Shown: positions 1-8,083, counted from the stretch's first letter. The stretch is 64,000 nt of DNA from Natronolimnohabitans innermongolicus JCM 12255 (GCF_000337215.1 NZ_AOHZ01000041.1:74953-138952); one strand, 5' to 3'. The notes: generated from the sequence alone by a model not told the origin. Numbers and translations: made by a program.

Positions 1-945
1 GACCTCGCGGACGCGGTCGCGCCGACGGACCTCGTCCGACCCGACGACGCGGCCGACTACGACCCGAGCGAAGCGTACCGCTGGGTTCCGGGCGAGAATC
101 TCGCGACCGGCGACGAGGTGCACCTGCCGGCGGCGGCCGTTCAGTTCCCCCAGCCCGGCGACCGTCTCGTGCCGGCGATCACGACCGGGCTCGGACTCGG
201 CTCGTCGACCGTCGACGCCCTGCTGTCCGGATTGACGGAGGTTCTCGAGCGCGACGCGACGATGCTCGCCTGGTACTCGTCGTTCGACCCGCTCGGGCTG
301 GCCGTCGACGACGAGGCGTTCGCCGTCCTCGAGCGACGAGCCGGAAGTGAGGGGCTGTCGGTGACGCCGCTGCTCGTCACGCAGGACGTCGACGTTCCCG
401 TCGTCGCCGTCGCGGTGCATCGGGATCCGGACGCGTTTGCGGGTGAAGACGAACCGAACGGGGACGACTGGCCGGCGTTCGCCGTCGGCTCCGCGGCGGG
501 GCTCGACGCCACCGCGGCCGCGCGCTCGGCGCTCGAGGAGGCGCTGCAAAACTGGATGGAACTGCGAAATCTCGGCCCGGAGGAGTCGGCCAACGCCTCC
601 GGCGAGATCGGCGAGTACGCGTCGTTCCCGGCCGCGGCGCGGTCGTTCGTCGATGTCGACCAGACCGTGCCGGCCGACAACGTCGGGCCGACCGACCCGC
701 CGTCGGGGTGGGACGCCCTCGATGAAGTGGTCTCGCGGACGACTGATGCAGGATTGGTCCCGTACGCCGCGCGGGTGACGACTCGAGACGTCGCACAGAT
801 CGGATTCGAAGCGGTGCGCGTCGTCGTTCCCGGCGCCCAGCCGCTGTTTACCGGCGAGCCGTTCTTCGGCGAGCGGGCGACGACGGTCCCCGACGAGCTC
901 GGCTTCGAGCCGGCCCTCGAGCGGGCGTATCATCCCTATCCCTGA
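1..945 (+). CDS. YcaO domain protein, C-terminal part
   Basis: The frame is open from base 1 to a TGA at 943-945, so only the last 314 residues are in the window. The YcaO-type ATP-binding pattern is visible: TEVLERDA near window residue 78, and EALQNWME near residue 179 as a second acidic helix. YcaO proteins activate peptide backbones with ATP to make azolines or thioamides, but haloarchaeal members are mostly orphans with no known substrate. No cyclodehydratase partner, precursor peptide or TfuA follows within the window. The N-terminus and any partner lie upstream. The family is clear; the function is not. Confidence 0.8.
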   Translation, partial: DLADAVAPTDLVRPDDAADYDPSEAYRWVPGENLATGDEVHLPAAAVQFPQPGDRLVPAITTGLGLGSSTVDALLSGLTEVLERDATMLAWYSSFDPLGLAVDDEAFAVLERRAGSEGLSVTPLLVTQDVDVPVVAVAVHRDPDAFAGEDEPNGDDWPAFAVGSAAGLDATAAARSALEEALQNWMELRNLGPEESANASGEIGEYASFPAAARSFVDVDQTVPADNVGPTDPPSGWDALDEVVSRTTDAGLVPYAARVTTRDVAQIGFEAVRVVVPGAQPLFTGEPFFGERATTVPDELGFEPALERAYHPYP

Positions 946-1083
946 CGGCTCTCGACGCTGAGCGCGGAAGCGTCTCGCTGAGGCGGACAAGAGCAATCGA
1001 TCGCCGAATCCACGAGGGGGCTATCGGTCCGTCGACGCCGAACTGATGGTCGACGGCCCGTATTCGGATCCGAATTGGATCCG

Positions 1084-1575
1084 TCAGTCGTCGCTCGAGT
1101 TCGTTTCGTCGTTCTCGTCGCCGTTTTCGGCGTCGGTCTGGTTATCCGGCTCGTCGGATTCGTTACCCTCTTCGACGACGTCTTCGCCCTCGTCGCGCCG
1201 GACTTCGATCACGAAATCGTCGTCGTAGAGTCTGATCGTGACGAGCGAGGTGTCCGGGGTTATATCGGCCGTCTGTACGTTCGCCAGCTCGTCGTCTTCG
1301 ATGATCGCGACGCGAAGGCTCTGTTCGGTTTCGTCCAGATGGGGAGGCCCGACGGTCTCGTCGGGCGTAACAGTGAAGCTCTGTTCGTAGCTATCTCGGC
1401 TCGACCCCCGTTCGACGGCCCGGAGTTGAACGTTGTGCGATTGCTCGCCCTCGTTGTGGATCTCGACCGGGATCACGCCCTGCAGTCCGAAATGCTCGCG
1501 GACGCCGTCCAGACAGCCCGCGAGGGAGGCGGCGACGGAGGTTCCGGCGAGACCGAGTACCGTGCGGCGGTTCAC
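1084..1575 (-). CDS. Tat-exported lipoprotein, unknown function
   Basis: A GTG at 1575 gives a 163-residue protein beginning with a twin-arginine signal (NRRTVLGLAG) and a lipobox ending LAGC at residue 21. It is therefore probably exported folded and lipid-anchored. An ATG at 1668 in the same frame would add 31 residues in front of the Tat motif, which is unlikely. The mature part is beta-rich without a family I recognise. The tail is extremely acidic (Glu/Asp/Asn), typical of haloarchaeal surface proteins. It ends convergently with the YcaO gene. Confidence 0.7.
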   Translation of the reverse strand: MNRRTVLGLAGTSVAASLAGCLDGVREHFGLQGVIPVEIHNEGEQSHNVQLRAVERGSSRDSYEQSFTVTPDETVGPPHLDETEQSLRVAIIEDDELANVQTADITPDTSLVTIRLYDDDFVIEVRRDEGEDVVEEGNESDEPDNQTDAENGDENDETNSSDD

Positions 1576-1672
1576 GATCGAACCTCGGAAGCGAACGAAC
1601 GTAGGCGTTACTCTTCGCGGCTCGGCCGACTCGGCGACCGATGGATGGGAACTGTAGACAGTTTCCACGTCA

Positions 1673-1680
1673 TTTTATAC
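1673..1680 (+). promoter_or_regulatory. TATA box for the cupin gene
   Basis: TTTTATAC is centred 26 bases before the ATG at 1703. This is the spacing of an archaeal TATA box for a leaderless transcript starting at the start codon. Confidence 0.6.
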
Positions 1681-1702
1681 CACGGAAGACCGATGTACAG
1701 CT

Positions 1703-2206
1703 ATGGAGAAAGTCACGATCGACGACGTCGAGACCGAAACCAACCCGATGGACGTTCACACGATCAGACGGCCAGTCTCGAAGGCCCTCGGGTTCACCGA
1801 CTTCGCGATGAACTACTTCGAACTCGAGCCAGGGGAGTCGTTCTCCGGCGGGCTCCACACCCACCACGATCAGGAGGAGGTGTTCTACGTTCAGGAGGGA
1901 ACGGCGACCTTCGACGTTCGCGAATCGGCGGACGACGAGACGGAGACGATCACGGTCGGTGCCGGTGACGTGATTCGGTTCGCGCCGGGCGAGTTTCAAC
2001 ACGGGTATAACGACGACGACGCCGAGGAGACAGTCGCCGGCTTCGCGTTCGGCGCGCCCGACTCCCAGCACGACTGGGATCAGATCGAGTCGCTCCAGTA
2101 CTGCCGCGAGTGCGAAGCCGAAACCGGTCACGGTCTCGAACTCACCGCCGACGGGGACTTTCGGATGACCTGTTCGGAGTGTGGGAACTCGTTCGTGGTC
2201 GGCTGA
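1703..2206 (+). CDS. Cupin protein with C-terminal zinc ribbon
   Basis: 167 residues. A small cupin barrel carries GGLHTHHDQEEVFYVQEG, the cupin motif 1 with metal-binding His and Glu. Motif 2 follows around PGEFQHGYN. The tail holds a four-cysteine ribbon (CREC and CSEC). Such haloarchaeal proteins are usually annotated only as cupin-domain proteins; the enzyme activity, if any, is unknown. A good TATA box sits 26 bases upstream, so the mRNA is probably leaderless. It stands alone, divergent from the lipoprotein gene. Confidence 0.8.
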   Translation: MEKVTIDDVETETNPMDVHTIRRPVSKALGFTDFAMNYFELEPGESFSGGLHTHHDQEEVFYVQEGTATFDVRESADDETETITVGAGDVIRFAPGEFQHGYNDDDAEETVAGFAFGAPDSQHDWDQIESLQYCRECEAETGHGLELTADGDFRMTCSECGNSFVVG

Positions 2207-2227
2207 GCCTCGAGTCTCGAGAGCAGC

Positions 2228-2291
2228 GTCCCGACTCTCGATTCCTGGTCGCGGTGTCCCGACTCTCGATTCCTGGTCGCGGTGTCCCGAC
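2228..2291. repeat. 28-bp tandem repeat, 2.3 copies
   Basis: The unit starting GTCCCGACTCTCGATTCC occurs at 2228-2255 and again without change at 2256-2283, followed by a third start (GTCCCGAC) at 2284. It fills the gap between the cupin gene and the kinase gene. It looks like a recent tandem duplication. I see no function. Confidence 0.85.
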
Positions 2292-2358
2292 GCTGTAGAA
2301 CGCGTACAGACGAACGACAGTCGGACTGCTTTTCACGGAGAACACCGAGCTATCGCTC

Positions 2359-2970
2359 ATGGTAACGGGAGCGACGACGACGGTCGAGATCGACACCACA
2401 CTGTTCATCACCGTCTCCGGGCCTCCGGGCTGTGGCGCGACGACGCTCTGTGAACAACTCAGCGACGCGATGGGCTGTCCGTACGTTTCCGGCGGCGACA
2501 TCTTCCGCGAACTCGCCGAGGACAGGGACATGAGCCTCAATCAGCTGACCGCGGAGGCCGAGTCCTCCGACGAGATCGACCGCGCGTTAGACCAGCGCCT
2601 CCAGCAGATCGCCGAGAAGTGGGGCATGGCCAACAAGCCGTTCATCCTCGAGTCCCGGCTCGCGGGCTGGCTCGCCGGCGACCGAGCGGACCTTCGGATC
2701 TGGCTCGACGCCCCCGAAGACGTCCGCCTTGAGCGGATCGAGGACCGCGTCGAAACCGAAGCCGAGATGCGCGTCCGCGAGGTCAGCGAGGCCGGCCGCT
2801 ACGAATCCTACTACGAGATCGATATCGGCGACCGGACGTTCTACGACCTTCACATCAACACCGCCCGCTGGAGCAAACAGGGCGTCTTCCAGATCGTCCG
2901 AACCGCACTCGAGGAGTACGACGCCGACGTCGACGAGGGCGCCTTCTCGACGCCCGAGATGAATCCCTAG
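2359..2970 (+). CDS. Cytidylate kinase-like protein
   Basis: 203 residues with the layout of archaeal (d)CMP kinases: P-loop near residue 20, GGDIFRELA, LESRLAGWLAG and a YYEIDI/NTARW C-terminal block. Enzymes of this family phosphorylate CMP/dCMP with ATP. The P-loop reads GPPGCGATT, so the usual Lys of GxxxxGK[ST] is Ala. I therefore read this as the divergent haloarchaeal paralogue, not necessarily the housekeeping enzyme. The next gene, guaB, is convergent and also nucleotide-related. An internal ATG is not needed; the start at 2359 fits the family N-terminus. Confidence 0.7.
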   Translation: MVTGATTTVEIDTTLFITVSGPPGCGATTLCEQLSDAMGCPYVSGGDIFRELAEDRDMSLNQLTAEAESSDEIDRALDQRLQQIAEKWGMANKPFILESRLAGWLAGDRADLRIWLDAPEDVRLERIEDRVETEAEMRVREVSEAGRYESYYEIDIGDRTFYDLHINTARWSKQGVFQIVRTALEEYDADVDEGAFSTPEMNP

Positions 2971-3063
2971 GCGGGCGCCGGTCGATCGCTAGCACGTCGT
3001 TCGACAGTCGGTCGGAGGGGGAATCCGACCGTGGAGAAAGCTCGAGAGACGGCGATCGTAGAT

Positions 3064-3091
3064 CGTGAATCGTGAATCGTGAATCGTGAAT
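3064..3091. repeat. 7-bp tandem repeat, four copies
   Basis: CGTGAAT is repeated four times in the short gap between the convergent kinase and guaB genes. It is a simple sequence repeat; no role is apparent. Confidence 0.8.
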
Positions 3092-3101
3092 CGCCGGTCG
3101 A

Positions 3102-4604
3102 TCAGTCGCCGTCGGGCGAGTAGTTCGGCGCCTCGTCGGTGATCACGACGTCGTGGGCGTGGCTCTCGGCCTGGCCGGCCGAGGAGACGCGGACGAACTC
3201 GCTGCGCTCTTTGAACGCGGGGATCGTCTCGGCGCCGACGTAGCCCATGCCGGACTGCATCCCGCCCGCGAGCTGGTGGAGCTCGGACTTCAGCGAGCCC
3301 TTGTACGGCGTCGCCGCCTCGACGCCTTCGGGAACGTACTCGTCGTCCTCGTCGGGCTCGTCCTTGAGGTATCGGTCGCTGTCGCCCGATTTCATCGCGC
3401 CGACCGAACCCATCCCGCGGTACTGTTTGTACTTCTTGCCGTTCATCGTGACGACGCGGCCGGGGGCCTCGTCGGTACCGGCGAAGTACGAGCCGAGCAT
3501 GACCGCGTCCGCGCCCGCGGCGACGGCCTTGATCGCGTCGCCGGAGTATCGGATACCGCCGTCGGCGATGACGGGCACGTCGTGTTCGCTGGCGACGTCA
3601 GCGACCTGTGCGACCGCGGTGATCTGGGGCATCCCGGAGCCCGAGACGACGCGCGTCGTACAGATCGATCCCGGGCCGATACCCACCTTGATACCGTCCG
3701 CGAAGTCGACCAGATCCTCGGCCGCTTCCCGGGTGCCGACGTTGCCGACGACGACGTCGGCGTCGACGCTCTCTTTGATCTCGCGGGCGCCGTCGATAAC
3801 GTTCAGGTTGTGCGCGTGAGCGGTGTCGATAAAGAGGACGTCTGCACCCGCCTCGTCCGCGGCCTCGGCGCGCTCTCGCTCGAAGGGACTGACGGCGACG
3901 CCCATCTGGAGGCGGCCATCCTCGTCGCGGACGGCCTCCTTGTACTCGCGGCGCTGGAGAATGCCCTGCATCGTGACCAGTCCCACGAGGAGGTTCTCGT
4001 CGTCGACGACCGGGACGCGCTCGATCTTGTGTTCGTACATCAGGTCGAACGCGTCGCGAGCGTCGACGTCCTCGTGGGCCGTGATGACCTCGTCGGTCAT
4101 CGCCTCCGTGACGGGGTCGTCCTCGTTGACCTCGAGGTGCGGGCGGATGTCCGTACTCGAGATGATGCCGAGCACTTCGCCGCCCGTGTTGACGACGGGG
4201 GCGCCGCCGACGCCCTCGCGAGCCATCAGGTCGTCGATCTCGCGGACGGACATCTCGGGGTCGGCCGTGACGACCTCGTCACGGGGGATGATGAGCTCGT
4301 CGGCGCTTTTGACGCGCTGGATCTCCTCGACCATCTGGTCGATGTTCATGTTCCGGTGGAGGACGCCGAGGCCGCCGTGACGGGCCATCGCGATGGCCAT
4401 GTCGCTCTCGGTGACGGTGTCCATCGCCGCCGAGAGGATCGGCACGGAAACCTCGACGTTCTTCGAGACGTTCGAGGTGAGGTCGGCATCGTCGGGTTCG
4501 ACGCGACTCTCCTTGGGTCGCAGGAGGACGTCGTCGAACGTTAGCGCTTCCGGTACGTCGAGTTTCGCAGAATAGGGCTCGTGCTCTGGAACGTCGTTCG
4601 CCAT
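3102..4604 (-). CDS. guaB: IMP dehydrogenase
   Basis: 500 residues, full length. It oxidises IMP to XMP with NAD+, the committed step to GMP. The catalytic loop GPGSICTTRVVSG is present with Cys at residue 315. Two CBS domains are inserted at about residues 105-220. The flap region GMGSVGAMKSG follows, then a C-terminal YVPEG block. The start is the ATG at 4604, giving the usual MANDVPEHEPYSAKLDVPEALTF-type N-terminus. It stands alone, convergent with the kinase paralogue. Confidence 0.97.
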   Translation of the reverse strand: MANDVPEHEPYSAKLDVPEALTFDDVLLRPKESRVEPDDADLTSNVSKNVEVSVPILSAAMDTVTESDMAIAMARHGGLGVLHRNMNIDQMVEEIQRVKSADELIIPRDEVVTADPEMSVREIDDLMAREGVGGAPVVNTGGEVLGIISSTDIRPHLEVNEDDPVTEAMTDEVITAHEDVDARDAFDLMYEHKIERVPVVDDENLLVGLVTMQGILQRREYKEAVRDEDGRLQMGVAVSPFERERAEAADEAGADVLFIDTAHAHNLNVIDGAREIKESVDADVVVGNVGTREAAEDLVDFADGIKVGIGPGSICTTRVVSGSGMPQITAVAQVADVASEHDVPVIADGGIRYSGDAIKAVAAGADAVMLGSYFAGTDEAPGRVVTMNGKKYKQYRGMGSVGAMKSGDSDRYLKDEPDEDDEYVPEGVEAATPYKGSLKSELHQLAGGMQSGMGYVGAETIPAFKERSEFVRVSSAGQAESHAHDVVITDEAPNYSPDGD

Positions 4605-4833
4605 GTAAACCGTCCGGCCCCGCTGGGGAAAAACGTTGCGAGTTGGGGCAGTTGTGACGGGGTGACGCGCCGCTCCAGGGCGGGAGCGCTCGTTACGCTC
4701 GAGTCTGAGCCTCGAGTTCGCGTCGAACGGCAGTACCGACTGGTACCACCGCCTACAACCCTGTACATAGACGCCCGTATCTGCGCTCTAGTGTCGCTAA
4801 CTCGAGACGTCGTGCAACGAATTCCCACACAAC

Positions 4834-4840
4834 GTTTATT
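4834..4840 (+). promoter_or_regulatory. TATA box before small ORF and DUF5794-like gene
   Basis: GTTTATT is centred 28 bases upstream of the ATG at 4865. This supports a leaderless transcript beginning at the small upstream ORF rather than at the larger gene at 5066. Confidence 0.5.
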
Positions 4841-4864
4841 GAGAACCCGGTCGTCGGTTCGGGT

Positions 4865-5062
4865 ATGATCGCTGCAAGTTTCAGTGCATCCCGAACCGCT
4901 GGCCTGACGAGCGTCGACGCTGACGCCGCCAATTTCCAGTTCGGGAAATTTACACTGAAACCAACAGCGCGAGGCCGCAATCCCATGTGCTGGTCGTCCT
5001 ACCAGGTACGGGATCGTCCACCCTATTGCCCACCGGCCTCGGGTCATGGCCACCAGCCCTGA
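4865..5062 (+). CDS. Small ORF upstream of membrane protein gene
   Basis: 65 codons starting 28 bases downstream of a TATA-like box and ending TGA three bases before the ATG of the next gene. It could be a leaderless leader ORF or a small protein translationally coupled to the membrane protein. The product is rich in Ser, Arg and Pro, with MCWSSYQ and YCPP near its end. I recognise no domain. Low G+C compared with its neighbours argues for caution, while promoter spacing and the tight junction argue for translation. Confidence 0.4.
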   Translation: MIAASFSASRTAGLTSVDADAANFQFGKFTLKPTARGRNPMCWSSYQVRDRPPYCPPASGHGHQP

Positions 5063-5065
5063 CCG

Positions 5066-5995
5066 ATGAGTACGTCACGACACCCGGTTGCCCTCAGCCT
5101 CGAGCGGATCGTCGGCGGTGACACCAGACTGCTCGCGCTGGTGATGATGTTGCCCCTGATCGACGGCGTCTTCCCCGCGCTCATCCTCGCGGGCGCGTTA
5201 GACGACCCGCTCGGCGCGATTCAGGTCGGACTGTTGATCTTCGGCGGCAGCGCCACCGTCGCTGTCATCCTCGCGGAGATGAGCGGCACGCCCCGCGAGC
5301 AGGCCGCGATCGTCTTGCTCGTTGGCATCCCGCTGATCGTGCTATCGGCCGTCCAGGCCGCGCTGGCACCGGCGATCGAGAGCGTCATCAACATCGACAT
5401 CTTCGAACGCTTCGCGGCGCTGGTCATCGCCGCCATCGCGGCCAAGACCGCCAGCGCGACGATCGGCGAGTACCTCCCCAACCCGATGGTCATCATCGGC
5501 CTGGGGCTCGTTGCCAGCCTCGAACCCGCCGGCGCCGAGTTCGTCATCATGGCGGATCCGTCGCTGGTCGCCAACGCCACCCTCGCGGCGGCCATCGGCG
5601 TCGCCTTCGCGCTCTCGATCGCGCTCGGTGGACCGTACCTGCGCATGTACATGGACATCGACCGCTTCCGCTTCGGCAGCGCGGTCGCGCTCGGCCTGCT
5701 CCCGCTGTCCCTGCTCGGGATGGCCTTCGGACAGGCCCCGCTTGCGGCCCTGATCGTTGCCGGCGTCTTCGCGCTCGACGTCTCGCTCGACGGCGACTCG
5801 AGCGATTCGGCCGCGAGCGACGACGGGCCCGCACCCGGGCCGGATCCGATCACCGACGGCGGCGACGCCGATTCGGACACCGATGTCGACATCGCACTCG
5901 AGGAACTCGAGGAAGCCATCGCCGACGAACCCGAACCGGAACCGTATCCGGGCGACGATTCGACGGACACCGAGGGTCGCGCCCCGTGGCTCTGA
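5066..5995 (+). CDS. Haloarchaeal multi-pass membrane protein (DUF5794-like)
   Basis: 309 residues. Residues 1-235 form about seven hydrophobic segments, ending with LPLSLLGMAFGQAPLAALIVAG. The last 70 residues are an acidic, disordered cytoplasmic tail. I associate this pattern with the haloarchaeal DUF5794 family, whose function is unknown. It is followed closely by tRNA-Trp on the same strand. The start ATG lies three bases after the stop of the small upstream ORF, suggesting coupling. Confidence 0.7.
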   Translation: MSTSRHPVALSLERIVGGDTRLLALVMMLPLIDGVFPALILAGALDDPLGAIQVGLLIFGGSATVAVILAEMSGTPREQAAIVLLVGIPLIVLSAVQAALAPAIESVINIDIFERFAALVIAAIAAKTASATIGEYLPNPMVIIGLGLVASLEPAGAEFVIMADPSLVANATLAAAIGVAFALSIALGGPYLRMYMDIDRFRFGSAVALGLLPLSLLGMAFGQAPLAALIVAGVFALDVSLDGDSSDSAASDDGPAPGPDPITDGGDADSDTDVDIALEELEEAIADEPEPEPYPGDDSTDTEGRAPWL

Positions 5996-6046
5996 GTCGT
6001 CTGGAATCGAAACCACTTTAGGCAGGATCCACCAACTGAGACTCGA

Positions 6047-6221
6047 GGGGTCGTGGCCAAGCCCGGCATGGCGACTGACTCCAGAGGCAACGCGCCCGGG
6101 ACGACACTCCAGACTGATATACTGATCGGACACCTGATCAGTGTCCGTGTGATGACCCTCTGGAGTTCCGAGGCGCACCGGAGATATCAGTCGATCGGGG
6201 GTTCAAATCCCTCCGACCCCA
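6047..6221 (+). tRNA. tRNA-Trp (CCA) with 101-nt intron
   Basis: The acceptor stem is GGGGTCG (6047-6053) with CGACCCC (6214-6220) and discriminator A at 6221. The D arm pairs GCCA with TGGC, and the anticodon stem ACTGA pairs with TCAGT at 6187-6191. The anticodon CCA is at 6081-6083, and the T arm contains GGTTCAAAT. Removing 6085-6185 (an intron at the standard 37/38 site; a one-base shift gives the same product) leaves a normal 74-nt tRNA. CCA is not encoded. Haloarchaeal tRNA-Trp is known to carry an intron of about this size. Confidence 0.97.
6085..6185 (+). ncRNA. Intron-encoded box C/D methylation guide
   Basis: The intron holds box D (CTGA, 6122-6125), box C (GTGATGA, 6149-6155) and a D' box (CCGA, 6168-6171). 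The guide before D' (CTCTGGAGTT) pairs with the anticodon loop so that the fifth base upstream faces C34. The guide before box D (GACTGATATA) pairs with the 3' exon so that the fifth base upstream faces U39. These are the two sites known to be methylated by the H. volcanii intron. A perfect 7-bp hairpin (6127-6133 with 6141-6147) closes the box D/box C side. C' was not clearly placed. Confidence 0.9.
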
Positions 6222-6296
6222 TTTCCTCACCGCGAACAACGTCGTGAGTGGTGAGTGTTGGACGAAGAAGATTTGAATCAGGGACCAGTTTAGCTG

Positions 6297-6326
6297 CGAT
6301 TGAGGTTCAAATCTTTCCGGCCCTCA
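6297..6326 (+). pseudogene. Possible tRNA 3'-end remnant
   Basis: CGATTGAGGTTCAAATC plus CCGGCCCTCA resembles the T arm and acceptor end of the tRNA-Trp 105 bases upstream, with several changes and a one-base gap. It may be a decayed attachment site or chance. The rest of 6222-6510 holds no gene that I can support. Confidence 0.3.
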
Positions 6327-6510
6327 TTGCACCCGTAGTACGTAGTAGGGAGATGCACAGATTGGTGACTTCACACTACCACTCGGTCCACAGCTTGTCG
6401 AGTACACCACACCGTCGATACCCACGGCCGTTAGTTGCGACTCCCGAGAGAGGCTGTCCTCGAGTACGATGCAAATTGGACGCCGGTGTCACAACCGACG
6501 GGTTCGAATT

Positions 6511-6993
6511 CTACTCGCAGACCTCATTTTCGTACTCGACTTCGACGTCGATACGCACGTCCCACAGTCCGGAGTTGACGAGTGCCTCGTTATGGAATCT
6601 GAAATAGTATCGGCCGTCGTGTCTCGTTTCGATTTCGCGGGAGATCATTTCCGACGGACCACTATCCACGGTGAGGGTTCCGTAGGGGTCTTCGACCTCC
6701 AATGCGGGTCGTGCCTCTCCACCGATCTGCCGTGCCTCGACGGTGACGACGTCGCCTTCCTCGAGGTCGCTGTGGAAAACCCAATCCGCACCGGCGCTGA
6801 CCGATTCCGTCTCGTCTGTGATTCGCTCCGTTTCCGTGTTCGTTTCCGTGTAACAGTCGGACTCATCGCCGTTCTGTTCGGTGGTTGCCGATCCACCATC
6901 AGAACTCGTCGTATCCTCGTCCAAACAGCCTGCGACGATTGTTACTCCGATCCCCGCCCCGAGTTTCATCACCGTTCTTCTACTGATTGCCAT
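6511..6993 (-). CDS. Tat-exported lipoprotein, unknown function
   Basis: 160 residues beginning with ISRRTVMKLGAGIG and a lipobox IVAGC at residue 22, so probably secreted by Tat and lipid-anchored. A Ser/Thr/Glu-rich linker follows. The C-terminal 90 residues look like a beta-sandwich (GDVVTVEARQIGG, DGRYYFRFHN, DVRIDVEVEYEN), resembling pre-peptidase C-type or small surface domains. It ends near tRNA-Trp. No operon partner is visible. Confidence 0.75.
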   Translation of the reverse strand: MAISRRTVMKLGAGIGVTIVAGCLDEDTTSSDGGSATTEQNGDESDCYTETNTETERITDETESVSAGADWVFHSDLEEGDVVTVEARQIGGEARPALEVEDPYGTLTVDSGPSEMISREIETRHDGRYYFRFHNEALVNSGLWDVRIDVEVEYENEVCE

Positions 6994-7425
6994 CCCACTA
7001 GCACGCTATTTTGTACTGATAAAACGGTGATGGTTACTAGTGTGCTGGGTGAGTTGTTCGTAAGTGGACATTACTGACTCGTCGGTCGCTCGTCTCGAGC
7101 CGTCGGTCGCTCTGGAGCGGGTCTCGAGAACGCCGCCGCCGAAGTTCGAGTCGAAAATCACGCGACGGCCGTACCGGGGGTGGGGGAGCCCGGCACGGCA
7201 CGACGTGCGAGCTACGTGGTGGGGTGGACTCGCCGGGTGGGGTGGATCTGGAAGCGAGTCCGTTCCGATACACGAGATAAACAGTAATAAATCTGCGAGT
7301 AGTTGCAGAAATATCCGGCAGTCGAAATCGAACGCGGTCGGTTCGTTCGACGACGGTAAAACGACGCGACCGAGCAGTCGGTCAATTCCGGGCCGGCGTG
7401 ACCGACACGCGAGTCGCCGACGGAT
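6994..7425. other. Intergenic, no supported gene
   Basis: This gap between two minus-strand genes holds only frames with Arg/Ser-rich, shadow-like translations. An A+T-richer patch at 7270-7320 could carry promoter elements, but I can assign none with confidence. Confidence 0.4.
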
Positions 7426-7656
7426 TCAGTCGCCGAGGCCGTAACACCGACTGCCGGTCGCGGGTCGGTCTCGAGCGTCCGATGCTGGGCGCGTCGTGAT
7501 CGTCGTTCCACAGTCGGGACAATCGTAGGTGACGCCGTCGTCGGTGCGTCGGTGACACCAGTCACCGCTAATGTGGCTTTCGTGGCCGCACTCGTAGCAG
7601 TACAGTCGCGTCTTGGACCGGTCGGAGGGACGGCTGTCCGGGTTCGGGGAGGTCAT
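7426..7656 (-). CDS. Small zinc-ribbon protein
   Basis: 76 residues from the ATG at 7656 (MTSPNPDSRP). Two knuckles are present, YCYECGHESH and YDCPDCGTTI, giving a four-Cys zinc ribbon; an intervening DWCHRR adds another Cys and His. Small proteins with this layout recur in haloarchaea and are uncharacterised. The frame stays open upstream to 7905, but residues before the ATG are not conserved-looking. Confidence 0.7.
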   Translation of the reverse strand: MTSPNPDSRPSDRSKTRLYCYECGHESHISGDWCHRRTDDGVTYDCPDCGTTITTRPASDARDRPATGSRCYGLGD

Positions 7657-7821
7657 TACTCGAACCGAGGGGCTGGACACCAAAAACAGTGTCGCACTGC
7701 TGATGGATGGTGTGCATACCCGAACGTGTGAGGGAGCCATACTGCCGAACCAGAGTCTCCCATGGACCATCACAACAATAGACCATTCACTCAGTATCGT
7801 GATATATAATGGTCGATCAGC

Positions 7822-8069
7822 GATCGATTTCGGTTCGAAAGCGCTCTCGAGACCGCCGATCTCGATTCGCTGCTCGAGGACGACGCTGCGGAGTTCATCG
7901 CGCATGGCATCGACGGATCGTCGAGCGCCACGGCGTTCGAGCGAGCGAAGCGAGCTCGTGCTCGGCAGACTCGCTGAGTGAGTCTGCCGGCGGCGAGATT
8001 AGCGTCGACTCCGAGGCGGAAGCGGGAACGATGTTCAGCGTAACGCTACCGGCAGTGGAAGACGACTGA
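7822..8069 (+). pseudogene. Decayed histidine kinase remnant
   Basis: Two kinase fragments lie in different frames. Near 7825-7915 the frame reads LLEDDAAEFIAHGIDG, matching the segment after the phospho-His helix (compare DDDGEEFLEYAVDGAERM in the intact kinase at 9360). At 7989-8069 GGEISVDSEAEAGTMFSVTL is the very C-terminal strand of a HATPase domain. The ATP-binding N, G1 and G2 boxes between them are gone. A perfect 9-bp hairpin (7964-7972 with 7980-7988) sits at the deletion scar. It adjoins a degenerate response regulator. Confidence 0.7.
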
Positions 8070-8083
8070 CCACGAACAGGGGG

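Noticed and set aside
1-945. YcaO as part of a RiPP gene cluster
   Set aside because: No cyclodehydratase partner, transporter or precursor-like peptide is encoded downstream; the upstream side is not visible.
2228-2291. The 28-bp tandem repeat as a CRISPR array
   Set aside because: The units are directly adjacent with no spacers, and no cas genes are present.
3153-4544. Long plus-strand open frame opposite guaB
   Set aside because: It is a shadow of the G+C-rich coding strand; the minus frame has all IMP dehydrogenase motifs.
7064-7444. Plus-strand ORF in the 6994-7425 gap
   Set aside because: Arg/Ser-rich without a promoter or domain and overlapping the zinc-ribbon gene; no support.
7951-7990. 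GCGAGCGAAGCGAGC-like repeat as a CRISPR or mobile end
   Set aside because: It is a common haloarchaeal low-complexity motif; there is no spacer structure.
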